The notes: generated by a model not told the origin, from the letters alone. Shown: positions 35,494 through 45,203, numbered from the stretch's first letter. The stretch is 64,000 nucleotides of DNA from Streptococcus infantis SK970 (GCA_000223255.2 AFUT01000001.1:459165-523164), one strand, 5' to 3'. Numbers and translations: made by a program.

Positions 35494-36733
35494 ATGAATA
35501 TAAGAAAAATTGAAGCAAAGAATAACAATAGAAAAAAGAGAATTTGTGCATATGTTCGAGTTTCTACAACCAACGGAAGTCAACTTGATTCGCTAGAGAA
35601 TCAAAAAGTCTATTTTGAAAAGTTGTATGCTGAACGTGATGATGTTGAGTTTTTGGGTGTTTTTTGTGACAAAGGGATTTCAGGTTCAAAGTATGATAGA
35701 CCTGATTTTCAAACTATGCTAGATGCTTGTAGAAAAGGACAAATTGACGTTATCCATACTAAGTCAATATCAAGGTTTGCAAGAGATCTCATCAATGTTC
35801 TTGAAATAAGTCGAGAATTAAAAACTCTTGGTATTGATATCTTTTTTGAAGAGCAGAATATCCACACTTTATCCAATGAAGGTGAAGTTGTCTTGACTGT
35901 GTTAGCAAGTTTGGCTGAGGAAGAGTTACAAAGCATGAGCGGAAACCAACGATGGAGTTTTCGTAGAAAGTTCCAGAAGGGAGAATTACTCATTAATGCT
36001 AAACGGTTTTTAGGGTATGATTTAAACGAAAAAGGTGAACTTGTTATAAACAAAGCAGAAGCCCAAATAGTAAGAACCATCTTTTATAGTTATTTAGAAG
36101 GAATGGGTACACATAGGATTGCTAAAAAACTTAACGAGGGCAAGGTTCCAACTGTAACAGGAAAGAAATGGTATGATAGCACAATTCGTAATATCTTAAA
36201 AAACGAAAATACAAAGGATCTTTACTACTTCAAAAATACTTTCATGATGGTGTAAACGGTCCAAAAAGATTAAATCAAGGACAGGTTGAACAATACTATA
36301 TCGAAGATAATCATGAAGGAATTGTATCTAAGGAAATATGGGAGAAGGTTCAGGTAAAAATAAAAAGCCGTTCTCGGATCCAAGGTACAAATAAAACCTA
36401 TAAATTTTCCAGAATGTTAAAATGCCAATATTGTGGTTCAACATTAAAAAGACAAGTTTCTTATAAGAAAAAGATTGTTTGGTGTTGTTCCAAATATATC
36501 AAAGAGGGAAAAAATTCATGTAAAGGTATGAGAGTCCCTGAAAGGGATATTGAAGATTGGAAACTAAGTTCACCAGTAATTGTGTTAGAAAGGATAGAAG
36601 ATGGAGAAAAACATTACGGTTATACCGGCCAAAAAGCTACAGCAAACAGTCATATCTCAAACTCAGAAAAAATCAGAGTAGCCGCTTACTGTCGAGTGTC
36701 TACAGACCAAGACGAACAGCTATCAAGTTATGA
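35494..36733 (+). pseudogene. Large serine recombinase 1, frameshifted
   Basis: The resolvase domain begins RICAYVRVSTTNGSQLDSLE with the catalytic Ser in RVST; CDKGISGSKYDRPDF and KSISRFARDLINVLE follow. The recombinase domain (GYDLNEKGELVINKAEAQIV) and a zinc ribbon with [10 protein letters not shown] and [10 protein letters not shown] complete it. The A4 run 36206-36209 lacks one A; repair gives [20 protein letters not shown]. With the second repair at 36631-36635 the frame ends at 36731-36733, about 413 residues, overlapping recombinase 2. RBS AGGAGG precedes ATG 35494. It probably acts with recombinase 2 in prophage integration and excision. Confidence 0.88.
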
Positions 36734-37986
36734 GAATCAGGTTAATTATTACCGTGAATACATCTTAAAACACGAAGATTATGAGTTAGTAGATATCTAT
36801 GCGGATGAGGGAATCTCAGCAACTAATACAAAAAACGTGATGCTTTTAACCGACTAATACAAGATTGTAGAGATGGTAAGGTGGATAGAATTTTAGTTAA
36901 ATCTATTAGTAGATTTGCCAGAAATACATTGGACTGCATCAAATATGTAAGAGAACTGAAAGAACTAGGCATTGGTGTAACGTTTGAAAAAGAGAATATT
37001 GATAGTCTAGATTCAAAAGGAGAAGTACTACTTACCATTCTATCGTCACTAGCACAGGATGAATCGAGATCCATTTCCGAAAACTCAACTTGGGGAATTC
37101 GTAAGAAATTTGAGCGTGGTGTAGTTCAGGTAAATACTACAAACTTTATGGGATATGACAAAGATGAAAAAGGAAATCTCATTATAAACCATGAACAAGC
37201 TAATGTCGTAAGGTATATATTTGATAGATTTCTAGAAGGTTACAGTCCAGAATTTATTTCAAAAGAGCTAAGAAAACAGGAAATACCAGGTTGCACAGGT
37301 AAAGCAAGGTGGTGCCCAAGTGCTATATGGAAAATGCTTAAAAATGAAAAATACAAGGGCGATGCTTTGCTTCAGAAAACCTATACCGTTGATTTCCTGA
37401 CGAAGAAACGAATAGATAATGATGGACAAGTTAATCAATACTACATCGAGAACAATCATGAACCAATCTTAGATAGGGAAAAGTGGGAGATTGTTCAGTT
37501 AGAAATAGCAAGAAGAAAGAAATTTAGAGAACAACATAAGCTTCAATTTTATATTATGCAGAAAGAAAACAATCCCTTTACAACAAAAGTATTTTGCGCA
37601 GAATGTGGTTCAGCATTTGGTAGGAAGAATTGGACTACAAGTCGTGGTAAACGGAAGGTATGGCAGTGTAATAATCGATATAAGATTAAAGGCCAAATTG
37701 GATGTTTAAACAATCATATTGATGAAGAAATGCTTGAGAAAGCTGTTATGATGGCTGTAAGTATTCTTAAGGAAAATAGAGAACTTCTTCAAAGTAAATG
37801 GAACAAACTTATAGAAACTGATAGTCGTTTAAAACAGTATTACAGTAATCGACTTAGAGACATAGTTTCTAGAAAAAATGGAATTTTAATGGGGTTGAAA
37901 TGTGCCGGATTTTAGATAGTATCACCATTTCAGAAAAAGGGGAGATTAGTATTAAATTTCTTGAAGGTACAGAAGTAAATTTGTGA
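36601..37986 (+). pseudogene. Large serine recombinase 2, frameshifted at three sites
   Basis: The protein has 462 residues after repair. ATG 36601 begins [20 protein letters not shown], then [20 protein letters not shown] with the catalytic Ser, [17 protein letters not shown] and ILVKSISRFARNTLDCI. The recombinase domain has NTTNFMGYDKDEKGN; the zinc ribbon has FCAECGSAFGRKNW and WQCNNRYK; the C-terminus is CRILDSITISEKGEISIKF. Single A residues are missing at 36631-36635, 36830-36835 and 37873-37878, and the repaired length is an exact multiple of three. It overlaps recombinase 1 and ends just before a terminator, likely near one prophage end. Confidence 0.9.
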
Positions 37987-37988
37987 GT

Positions 37989-38018
37989 AACTGTAACTAG
38001 TAAGTTGCAGTTTTTTAT
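37989..38018 (+). terminator. Terminator after the recombinases
   Basis: AACTGTAAC (37989-37997) pairs with GTTGCAGTT (38004-38012) with one G-U pair, then TTTTATTTT. TATAAT at 38031-38036 preceded by TG is an extended -10 for the next gene. Confidence 0.7.
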
Positions 38019-38067
38019 TTTGAATAATGATATAATAGTATAAAGTAATATTCAAGGGGATGTTAAT

Positions 38068-39801
38068 ATGCCAAAGGGTTTTCAAACTCCTATAACCATT
38101 AAAGAAGCTATTGATAAAATTGATGAAAATAAATATGTTTTGCCAGGGATTCAACGACGTTTTGTTTGGGGAAAAAATCAAATTGAACTACTTTTCGACA
38201 GTATTATGAGAGATTACCCTTTTAATTCATTGATGTTGTGGGAAATAAATTCTCCTCAAATAAAAAATAATTATAACTATTATTCTTTTTTGAGAAAGTA
38301 TAAACAAAGATTTGAAGTTGAAAATGAAATGATTAATAAAACAGCTTCCGATGATGATTTTTTTGCTGTTATTGATGGGCAACAAAGACTAAATAGCTTA
38401 TACCTTGGTTTAAAAGGAAGCTATACAATGAAAAAACCTCATAGACCTTGGGTAGATAAATCTGATTACTTTGAAGAACAGTTTTTATATTTAGATATTA
38501 CTTCGGAATACCAAAGTGAATCAGATATCGACAGAGCATATAATTTCAGATTTTTGCCGAAATCTGAGGCTGAGAATAGTAAAGATAAAACTTGGTATAA
38601 AGTCGGTGATATTCTTCAAATAAATCCTGATGACATATTTGAAGAAATTAGTGATTTTGTTGAACAACAAATAAATATAAAAGATAAAAAATACGCACGT
38701 AATACACTAAGAAAATTAAATAAAGTAATTAGGGAAGATAAAATTCTTAATTACTACTTGGAAACCGAACAAGATCTTGATAAAGTATTAGATATATTTA
38801 TACGCACAAACGACGGTGGGACTAAATTAACATTTTCAGATTTGTTAATGTCAGTTTTAACAACTCATTGGAAAGAGAGTAGGGATGAGTTCGATGAATT
38901 GATTAAAGATGTCCGTAGCTTTGGTGATTTTAATATTAGTTCGGATTTAATAATTAAATCTATTTTAATGTTGTTTTCTAATGATATTAAAAATAGAGTA
39001 AAAAATTTTGATGAAGAATTATTAAATTCTGTAATTAAAAATTGGTCTAGAATAAAATTAAGCATTTCCAATACTTTCCAAATGTTTTACAGGATGGGAT
39101 TTAATTCTCAAACTTTTCCAGCACTAAATGCTGCAATTCCCATTATTTATTATGTTTATAAAAATAACTTAGAAGAAGAGATTATTAAGGTTAGATTCTT
39201 TGGTAGCACAAATCATAAATTGATTAAACATTGGCTTATTTTATCTTTCCTGAAGAGAATATTTGGTGGTCAATCCGATACTGTTCTTGTTGATCTTAGA
39301 AAGATTATTAATGAGAATAGCAGTCCTAGTTTTCCTTTGCAAGTTATTATTGATAAAGCTAAATCAAATCCAACAAAAAACTATAACTTCGACACTGAAT
39401 TTATTGAAGATTTGTTTGAACGGACATATGGTGGAGATGTATTTTTTGTACTATCATTATTCTATCCTGATTTAGATTACTTTAACCAAAATTTCCATGT
39501 TGATCATATTCATCCTCAAACACTATTCAAAAGAAAAAATAGCCCTTATAGTGCCATGATTAAAAGAGTTGGTAAAAATTGGAATAAATTGGGTAATTTG
39601 CAACTATTAAATAGTGAACTTAATACAGCAAAAAGTGATAACGATTTACCTATCTGGGTTAAAAATAATGGTATTTCTAAAAAACGATTATTTATTGATG
39701 AGTCAGTAAGCTTGGATTTTTCTGATTTTGAAGAGTTTTATACAAACAGAGTTCTTAATATGAAAGTACATTTGAGAACTATTTTAAATGATAAGTGGTA
39801 A
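38068..39801 (+). CDS. GmrSD-like DUF262/HNH protein, putative type IV restriction or defence
   Basis: The 577-residue protein has the DUF262 ParB-like N-terminal domain with YVLPGIQRRFVWG and the nucleotide-site motif VIDGQQRLNSLYLGL (about residues 95-109). The C-terminal DUF1524-like HNH region has FHVDHIHPQTLF followed by NWNKLGNLQLLNSELNTAKS. GmrSD proteins cut modified phage DNA using NTP energy. RBS AGGGGAT precedes ATG 38068 with its own extended -10. The partner gene starts 26 bp downstream. Its place next to prophage recombinases suggests phage-borne or island cargo. Confidence 0.85.
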   Translation: MPKGFQTPITIKEAIDKIDENKYVLPGIQRRFVWGKNQIELLFDSIMRDYPFNSLMLWEINSPQIKNNYNYYSFLRKYKQRFEVENEMINKTASDDDFFAVIDGQQRLNSLYLGLKGSYTMKKPHRPWVDKSDYFEEQFLYLDITSEYQSESDIDRAYNFRFLPKSEAENSKDKTWYKVGDILQINPDDIFEEISDFVEQQINIKDKKYARNTLRKLNKVIREDKILNYYLETEQDLDKVLDIFIRTNDGGTKLTFSDLLMSVLTTHWKESRDEFDELIKDVRSFGDFNISSDLIIKSILMLFSNDIKNRVKNFDEELLNSVIKNWSRIKLSISNTFQMFYRMGFNSQTFPALNAAIPIIYYVYKNNLEEEIIKVRFFGSTNHKLIKHWLILSFLKRIFGGQSDTVLVDLRKIINENSSPSFPLQVIIDKAKSNPTKNYNFDTEFIEDLFERTYGGDVFFVLSLFYPDLDYFNQNFHVDHIHPQTLFKRKNSPYSAMIKRVGKNWNKLGNLQLLNSELNTAKSDNDLPIWVKNNGISKKRLFIDESVSLDFSDFEEFYTNRVLNMKVHLRTILNDKW

Positions 39802-39827
39802 TATAAAAATAAGCTTGGAGAAATCAC

Positions 39828-40601
39828 ATGAGCATAGATAAAATATGTTTAAAAGAACAATTTAATTACGACGATATATCAGAATCTGAATTAAAAATTA
39901 TTTTTGAAAAAAGACTAGAAGAAGCAATAGAAAAATCAGTCTTTGAACCTTTCTGTATACCATACAGTCATAGTAATTTTAAAGAGGATATTATTCTTAA
40001 TGATGAGGTTGTTCATAACAAATATTTTACTTTTAAAATTCGTTCAGAAAGTGAACTAGTAGCAGATGCGTTAAAGCATCGAAATAACAGCCAATTACAT
40101 ATCAATTCTATGTCAGATTTGTGGCTGGATGAATATCCAGCACCAAATGAATCAGGTCGTATATTTATGGTATCCACTAATGGACGGCATCGTAGTTTAG
40201 TTTTTAAATGCTTAGGTTTGAAATTTATAGAGGCCAACATTCAATATCTAAATAAAAAGAGAGGTAGTTGGAGATATTACTTTTATAGACCAAATAGCTT
40301 TATGATAAAGTTATTAAATTGGATGATTTTTAACAAAAGGATTGAGGTTGAGTATTTAGATAGTCAAACTTATTTGATAACAGATTCTTCGAATCTAATT
40401 CCATGGATTTTACCAAATTCAGAAATTTTTAAACCATCAGATATTCGAAAAGATATCTTGAAACGATTAAACTTAGTAGAAAAATCATTCGGAAAACAAG
40501 ATTTTGATGATGGTTCTATACGAAAATCATTCTTTTTGTGGTATGTAAATATTCTAATAATAAATTTTATTATGTATCTAAAAAAAGATAATTTGTATTA
40601 A
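39828..40601 (+). CDS. Partner of the DUF262 protein, ParB/Srx-like motif protein
   Basis: This 257-residue protein is not firmly assigned. The central segment SGRIFMVSTNGRHRSLVFKC resembles the GxHR/NGRHR signature of ParB/sulfiredoxin-like folds, a motif analogous to DGQQR in its neighbour. A lysine/aromatic-rich C-terminal half ends in a hydrophobic stretch (LWYVNILIINFIMYLKK). It starts 26 bp after the DUF262 gene with GGAGAAA as ribosome site, so the two form an operon. It may supply specificity or control to the GmrSD-like enzyme. Inference only. Confidence 0.6.
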   Translation: MSIDKICLKEQFNYDDISESELKIIFEKRLEEAIEKSVFEPFCIPYSHSNFKEDIILNDEVVHNKYFTFKIRSESELVADALKHRNNSQLHINSMSDLWLDEYPAPNESGRIFMVSTNGRHRSLVFKCLGLKFIEANIQYLNKKRGSWRYYFYRPNSFMIKLLNWMIFNKRIEVEYLDSQTYLITDSSNLIPWILPNSEIFKPSDIRKDILKRLNLVEKSFGKQDFDDGSIRKSFFLWYVNILIINFIMYLKKDNLY

Positions 40602-40944
40602 TTTTACTTTGGATCAGAATCTGTATGCTATGCTACTAGTATCAGATTAATACTTTTTACTGTCTATTCAAAAACTTAGACTTGTTAGTTTTCAGTTAAA
40701 TGATTAACAGGTTTAAGAATAAGACCTTAGTGGTTTCTTATTCTCTTAAATTGATTTAATATATTTTCCACGATTTAAATATACTCTGTTTCATTACCAA
40801 TTTTAGTGTATTACGCTTTAAAAACATTGACAGATTTAAATCTCTAAAGTATACTAAAGTAGTCCAGTGGAAACATTGGATAGGGCGACAATATACCCAC
40901 CTATATATATTTTTGGCTTTAAAGCCTGAAAGGAGGTGTGTGTT
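40602..40944. other. Regulatory gap before the small membrane peptide
   Basis: This 343-bp AT-rich gap holds a strong promoter (separate entry) and, immediately before the peptide's ribosome site, the perfect 12-nt palindrome GGCTTTAAAGCC (about 40914-40925). GATTTAAATA near 40771 echoes the palindrome GATTTAAATC in the promoter spacer. No gene is seen. Confidence 0.5.
40827..40855 (+). promoter_or_regulatory. Near-consensus promoter with embedded palindrome
   Basis: TTGACA (40827-40832), a 17-nt spacer and TATACT (40850-40855). The spacer starts with the perfect palindrome GATTTAAATC (40833-40842), a likely repressor site. It drives the 55-residue peptide gene. Confidence 0.75.
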
Positions 40945-41112
40945 ATGAACTTAACTGTCTTAATTGACTGGAAGTTCGTTGTTGCCCTTGGCACAGCTGC
41001 GGTTGGAACCATTTTCGCTTTGAATATGGATTCTTCAGCAGCTGAGCGTGTTTCAATCCATGCGATTGAAGCTACTAAGGAGTTTGCAGTTGCTACTAAA
41101 AGCAACTGTTAA
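40945..41112 (+). CDS. Small membrane peptide, 55 residues, ending in Cys
   Basis: AAAGGAGGTG precedes ATG 40945. The peptide is MNLTVLIDWKFVVALGTAAV, GTIFALNMDSSAAERVSIHA, then IEATKEFAVATKSNC. It has an N-terminal hydrophobic helix, a soluble amphipathic second half and a terminal Cys. It has one of the strongest promoter and ribosome-site combinations in the window and its own terminator, so it should be highly expressed unless repressed. I do not recognise the family. Candidates are a signalling or toxin-like peptide, or a membrane partner of the HEPN protein downstream. The minus-strand frame over the same DNA is treated as a shadow. Confidence 0.7.
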   Translation: MNLTVLIDWKFVVALGTAAVGTIFALNMDSSAAERVSIHAIEATKEFAVATKSNC

Positions 41113-41129
41113 CTCCTATATACTTGGAG

Positions 41130-41162
41130 AAGCACATAATCTTAGGATTTTATGCTTTTTTG
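41130..41162 (+). terminator. Hairpin terminator after the small peptide gene
   Basis: AAG-CATAA (41130-41139, with a CA bulge) pairs with TTATG-CTT (41150-41157), followed by seven or more T. It separates the peptide gene from the HEPN gene. Confidence 0.5.
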
Positions 41163-41192
41163 TTTCATAAAATATTCAAGGATAGAAAAATA

Positions 41193-42899
41193 ATGAAAAA
41201 AATTGACTGTTCATTTATCTATAAAGAAGAAATTAATAAAAATTTAAACATGCTAAAGCATTTCATAGAAGCGTGGGTGAAATCCCAGTCTATTCGGAAT
41301 GAAGAACTTTTTCAATTAGCTGATGATGATTTCTATTTTTATCGTTTCGCAGTAGAAAGACAGGAAAAAGCTGCTAAAATATTACTAACTAACATCCTTT
41401 GGCGAGTACTGAAGGAGTATAATATACATGTAGAATATTCACATGATGCTCCATTTATTTTTATAATTAAAGAAAATCATGAACGAATAGGATATAGGTT
41501 AGCAGATTTCCTTGAAGATGAAGATATCAATAGTATTCTTAAATCTAATCATGTCGATAAAGCGATTATCCTTAGAACTTCAAAAGGTAAGCAAACAAAT
41601 AAATTAATTGAGCTAGAGAATCAACAATATAAAGATGCAAATGTAAATATAAGAGCATTATCTATTCATGAATTTTATTTAAAACAATTTGGTGAAGAAG
41701 AATATAAAGCGTTTATTGATTCTATTGATAATTACCTAAAAGTTACAAAGGAAATCACAGGTTATAAATCTGTTAAATTTCTTTCTAAAATGAACCTGGC
41801 TTCAATAAAAATTTTTGAACAGAAAAAGCTTAGAGATTGGGATTATTTGAATTACAGGTATCAGATTATTAATGCAAGTGATAAGAAAGTCCAGAACTAT
41901 TTATATCTCACTCAAAAAGATATTATTTTTGAAAATCTGGATGATATGCATAAATCATATATTTTCGATAAATTATATGAAACAATGGTAAGTTCGAACG
42001 AATATGCTACAAGTTTTATAACATCGGAATGGCTTTATGATTCGTTTAAGGGTAAAAAGAACTTCGATTACACCTCTGTCGTAAGTGGATACTTAAAGTC
42101 TATTGAACAGTTATTGTATAAGATTGTTATGCTCAATATTGATAACGATTGTAAAATAGCAATGAAACGAGATATGTTGAAAAAAGCTTTCAGACAGAAT
42201 ATCCCAGTTTTTAAGCTGATTGATAACAAATTTAATAAAGTTCCCGGAAACAATTATAGGTTCACAAACTATCCATATATCGAATTTACGGAACATCAAA
42301 AAGAATTCATGGATAGTTCTATTGGAACTTTTGAGTATTTTTTAAGATGTAATAAGCATATTTTTTCAAATCCGGATAATGCAAAAACAGTTACTGACAT
42401 GATTAGTTGTTTTAGAATTGAATGTCGAAACGGTTTCTTTCATACTCATAATTTAAATGATTGGGATTTAGTTGAAAAAATACGTAGAAATGCAATCTAC
42501 CTTTATTTCGTTTTATTGGGATCATGTATTATTCCAGAAGAGAGGAAACATGAGTTAAATCTTATTCACCATGATCAATTTGATGAACTTTGTAAAAAAA
42601 TCCGAGAATTCAAGAAGTATAATATATATTTTGAATTTGAATATGACGATGGTATAAAACAAAATCTAGTATATGATATTCATAATAACACTATTGAATT
42701 TAATGATGATGGTGTAGAACATTATGATGGCCTTTTATTCTATAAAGTAGACGAATTTCAAGATTCTCTTAAAAAGATTGATAAAGGTGAATTAGAAGAT
42801 AAAAAGTTTTATTTAACTAGAGATAATTTACCGAAAAAGATTTTTGGAATCCATAGAAAACATCGTAACTATGAATCCGAGGAGATTAGTTTTGATTGA
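41193..42899 (+). CDS. Large protein with HEPN-type RxxxxH motif, putative defence ribonuclease
   Basis: The 568-residue protein has no family I recognise over its whole length. Around residue 415 it reads CFRIECRNGFFHTHNL, which contains RNGFFH, the RxxxxH catalytic pattern of HEPN ribonucleases with the favoured polar residue after Arg. The surrounding region is alpha-helical. The N-terminal 180 residues (IILRTSKGKQTNKLIELENQ) may be a separate sensing domain. ATG 41193 is preferred to TTG 41124 because AGGATAG is nearby and the longer start would read through the preceding terminator. Neighbouring GmrSD-like genes support a defence role. The function is inferred. Confidence 0.7.
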   Translation: MKKIDCSFIYKEEINKNLNMLKHFIEAWVKSQSIRNEELFQLADDDFYFYRFAVERQEKAAKILLTNILWRVLKEYNIHVEYSHDAPFIFIIKENHERIGYRLADFLEDEDINSILKSNHVDKAIILRTSKGKQTNKLIELENQQYKDANVNIRALSIHEFYLKQFGEEEYKAFIDSIDNYLKVTKEITGYKSVKFLSKMNLASIKIFEQKKLRDWDYLNYRYQIINASDKKVQNYLYLTQKDIIFENLDDMHKSYIFDKLYETMVSSNEYATSFITSEWLYDSFKGKKNFDYTSVVSGYLKSIEQLLYKIVMLNIDNDCKIAMKRDMLKKAFRQNIPVFKLIDNKFNKVPGNNYRFTNYPYIEFTEHQKEFMDSSIGTFEYFLRCNKHIFSNPDNAKTVTDMISCFRIECRNGFFHTHNLNDWDLVEKIRRNAIYLYFVLLGSCIIPEERKHELNLIHHDQFDELCKKIREFKKYNIYFEFEYDDGIKQNLVYDIHNNTIEFNDDGVEHYDGLLFYKVDEFQDSLKKIDKGELEDKKFYLTRDNLPKKIFGIHRKHRNYESEEISFD

Positions 42900-43050
42900 T
42901 AGTAATTTTTAATTGAATAGATTATTAGCCTTCGGAGTACTATGTGCCACATATTAATTTTATAGTTAAGGAAAGCACTATACAGCATTCTATCAAGATA
43001 TTTTTACATAGATGATATTGCATTTTGAATTATAACAAAGGAGAACTAAC

Positions 43051-43368
43051 ATGCCGAAATATACCGACGAAGATATTAGAAAATTAAATAAAATCACATT
43101 AAAAATTGCTGGTGATTATTTAGGTATAAGTTCACAGGCAGTTGCTATAGGTCTTAGAAATAATCTTCTTCCAATTGGTTTTGCTATTCATAACGAAGAA
43201 AGAGACAGACGTTTCACTGAGAGTTGGTCATATCATATTATCGCTGAAAGAATGATTTCTTACAACCACGGAAAACTATCAGAGATCCGTGTTGAGAATA
43301 TTGAAACTAGTTTAGATAAAATTATAGAGGAATTTAACGCTTTAAAACAAGATTTACTTTTATATTAA
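43051..43368 (+). CDS. Small DNA-binding-like protein (HTH)
   Basis: This 105-residue protein has LKIAGDYLGISSQAVAIGLR and NNLLPIGFAIHNEERD, an HTH/MerR-like excision or regulatory pattern often found in phages and genomic islands. AAAGGAGAA lies before ATG 43051. It precedes a long hairpin and the 427-residue gene. It might regulate the island. The function is not established. Confidence 0.65.
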   Translation: MPKYTDEDIRKLNKITLKIAGDYLGISSQAVAIGLRNNLLPIGFAIHNEERDRRFTESWSYHIIAERMISYNHGKLSEIRVENIETSLDKIIEEFNALKQDLLLY

Positions 43369-43420
43369 GCGAAAATGCAGAAGTGAAGAATTAGAAATTT
43401 TTGAATTTGCGTTTTCGCTT
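43367..43420. terminator. Long-stem hairpin between two island genes
   Basis: AAGCGAAAATGC (43367-43378) pairs with GCGTTTTCGCTT (43409-43420), 12 bp with one G-U pair, around a 30-nt loop. No long T tail follows, so it may be a processing or regulatory hairpin rather than a terminator. Confidence 0.45.
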
Positions 43421-43469
43421 GGTAAATATAAAAACGGTGATGTAAAGTATAAGGGTAAAGGTGTTTCAA

Positions 43470-44753
43470 ATGAAGATGATAAAGACCTTCTCTAGAGAAG
43501 AACTCTATGAAGAAATCTGGGAGATAAGTGCAAAACAAGTTTCATTGAAATATGATTTAAGCTATTCAGACTTACTTAGGAAATGCAAAGAATTTGAAAT
43601 TCCAATTCCAAATGGTAGTTATTGGTATCGTAAGAATACTGGACAAGATTTAAGTGAGCTTATTGTTCCATTACCACAAAATGACGTAAATGAAGTACAT
43701 ATTGATAGAAAAAGTCTAAAGAACAATAGAATAAAACCTGCTAAACATAAAGAAGAGAGTTCGGAAGATAAAAATAAAGATATTTTTAAACTTGATACAA
43801 CTAGTATAAGAAGTTCATTATCATTTATAGAGGACGATAAAATAGAGCGTATTATTGAAGCAGTTTTAAACCTAAACCAGGCTCCAAATAAGAGATTACA
43901 TAAATCCGTAGCTAATCTAAGAGATAAAATTACAGAGTGGAATAAGAGAGAAAAAGCAGCTTCTTATTCTTACTTTGATTCTAGGCACAGATATAATGAT
44001 TTGAAAGAACCTAAATTTGTAAAAAGTATTTCACTAAATTCTATTCCACGTTTATATCGCTTTTTAGATACCCTAGTTACTGTAATTGAAAGAATCGGTG
44101 ATAATGTAACTTCAAATTGGGAAATTCAAATTAATAAAGATATTGTTCGTTTTGAAGTTATAGAATCAACAGACAAAGTAAGTCATGAATTAACAAAAGA
44201 AGAAGCTAAAGAACTAGCAGAGTACAATGATAGAGTTAAGTTTAATAGATATGCTTTTAAACCAAGAATAAAGAAGTATGACTATATTCCAAATGGAAAA
44301 TTTCGATTTAAGATAATAGATGGTAAATACATTAAAGATACTAAAGAATTCACACTTGAACAATCAATCCCAGAAATAATCGTTTTAATTTACCAAGAGT
44401 ATTATAAAGTTAAGAATTTACGACTTGAACGTGAAGAGAGAGAAAGACTATACGAAGAAGAACAAGAGCGAAAAAGAAAATTACAAAATAGAATCGAAGA
44501 TGAGAAGAAGCGGACAATGTCTCTTCTTAATATGCTAGAAGATTTTCATACAGCAAATGATTTAAGATTGATGGCTGATAAACTGGAGATAGCAGGGAAA
44601 CTTAGTAAGGACGAAATTGATTGGATTAGATCCAAAGCTGACTGGATAGACCCAATAGTTTCTTCAACAGATGAATTGTTAGGAATCAGAAAACATGAAA
44701 ATTCTAGAGAACAAAAAGAACAATATCTAAGTGAGAAAAGATACTACTGGTAA
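43470..44753 (+). CDS. Protein with N-terminal winged-helix-like domain, function unknown
   Basis: This 427-residue protein opens with SREELYEEIWEISAKQVSLK and YDLSYSDLLRKCKEFEIPIP, then NGSYWYRKNTGQ. This N-terminal module (lyr-EiW ... la ... d-L-k-CK IP-P --YW) is widespread in uncharacterised island genes and resembles a DNA-binding winged helix. A coiled coil (EREERERLYEEEQERKRKLQ) lies near residue 340. ATG 43470 is chosen because AAAGGTG is 7 nt upstream. It is probably an island accessory or defence-associated protein. Confidence 0.65.
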   Translation: MKMIKTFSREELYEEIWEISAKQVSLKYDLSYSDLLRKCKEFEIPIPNGSYWYRKNTGQDLSELIVPLPQNDVNEVHIDRKSLKNNRIKPAKHKEESSEDKNKDIFKLDTTSIRSSLSFIEDDKIERIIEAVLNLNQAPNKRLHKSVANLRDKITEWNKREKAASYSYFDSRHRYNDLKEPKFVKSISLNSIPRLYRFLDTLVTVIERIGDNVTSNWEIQINKDIVRFEVIESTDKVSHELTKEEAKELAEYNDRVKFNRYAFKPRIKKYDYIPNGKFRFKIIDGKYIKDTKEFTLEQSIPEIIVLIYQEYYKVKNLRLEREERERLYEEEQERKRKLQNRIEDEKKRTMSLLNMLEDFHTANDLRLMADKLEIAGKLSKDEIDWIRSKADWIDPIVSSTDELLGIRKHENSREQKEQYLSEKRYYW

Positions 44754-44882
44754 CTTGGTTAATAGAGTTTTTACAAAGCGTAGTGCTATTGGCTGTGTAC
44801 TACTGCAAACGGAAGCTCCGATGTTTTGATATAATATGAGTATTAAAATGGTGTAGACAAATGCAAATTTTGGAGATGGAGT

Positions 44883-45203
44883 ATGGCTTCAAGTAAAGAA
44901 TATTTAGATTTCATTTTAGAACAATTGTCCGAGTTGGAAGAAATATCATATAGAGCAATGATGGGTGAATATATAATTTATTATCGAGGGAAAATCATGG
45001 GTGGAATTTATGATGATAGATTTTTAGTGAAGCCTGTCAAATCTGCAATAGCGTATATTCCGAATGTAGAATACGAATTGCCGTATGAAGGTGCAAAGGA
45101 AATGCTATTGGTAGATGATGTTGACAACAAAGAATATTTAACCGGCTTATTTAATTCAATGTATGATGAGTTACCTGCACCAAAACCAAAGAAAAAGAAA
45201 TAA
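44883..45203 (+). CDS. TfoX/Sxy N-terminal domain-like protein, copy 1
   Basis: This 106-residue protein matches the TfoX N-terminal domain: ISYRAMMGEYIIYYRGKIMG, then YDDRFLVKPVKSA, YELPYEGAKEMLLVDD and a C-terminal MYDELPAPKPKKKK. Despite the name, most stand-alone members have no shown role in competence. TATAAT (44830-44835) preceded by TG is a likely promoter. It is a diverged paralogue of the gene at 51185-51499, and both are followed by a copy of the structured repeat. Confidence 0.85.
   Translation: MASSKEYLDFILEQLSELEEISYRAMMGEYIIYYRGKIMGGIYDDRFLVKPVKSAIAYIPNVEYELPYEGAKEMLLVDDVDNKEYLTGLFNSMYDELPAPKPKKKK

Noticed and set aside
1336..37986. Prophage as a decayed, inactive remnant
   Set aside because: Apart from single missing bases in A/T runs, all modules are complete and in order; no large deletions or stop codons outside those sites were seen.
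1..38068. Exact prophage attachment sites
   Set aside because: No pair of direct repeats or tRNA gene could be identified. One end may lie outside the window, so no att site is called.
40854..41105. Minus-strand 83-codon frame opposite the 55-residue peptide gene
   Set aside because: It has no ribosome site. The plus-strand frame has a near-consensus promoter, a strong ribosome site and a terminator.
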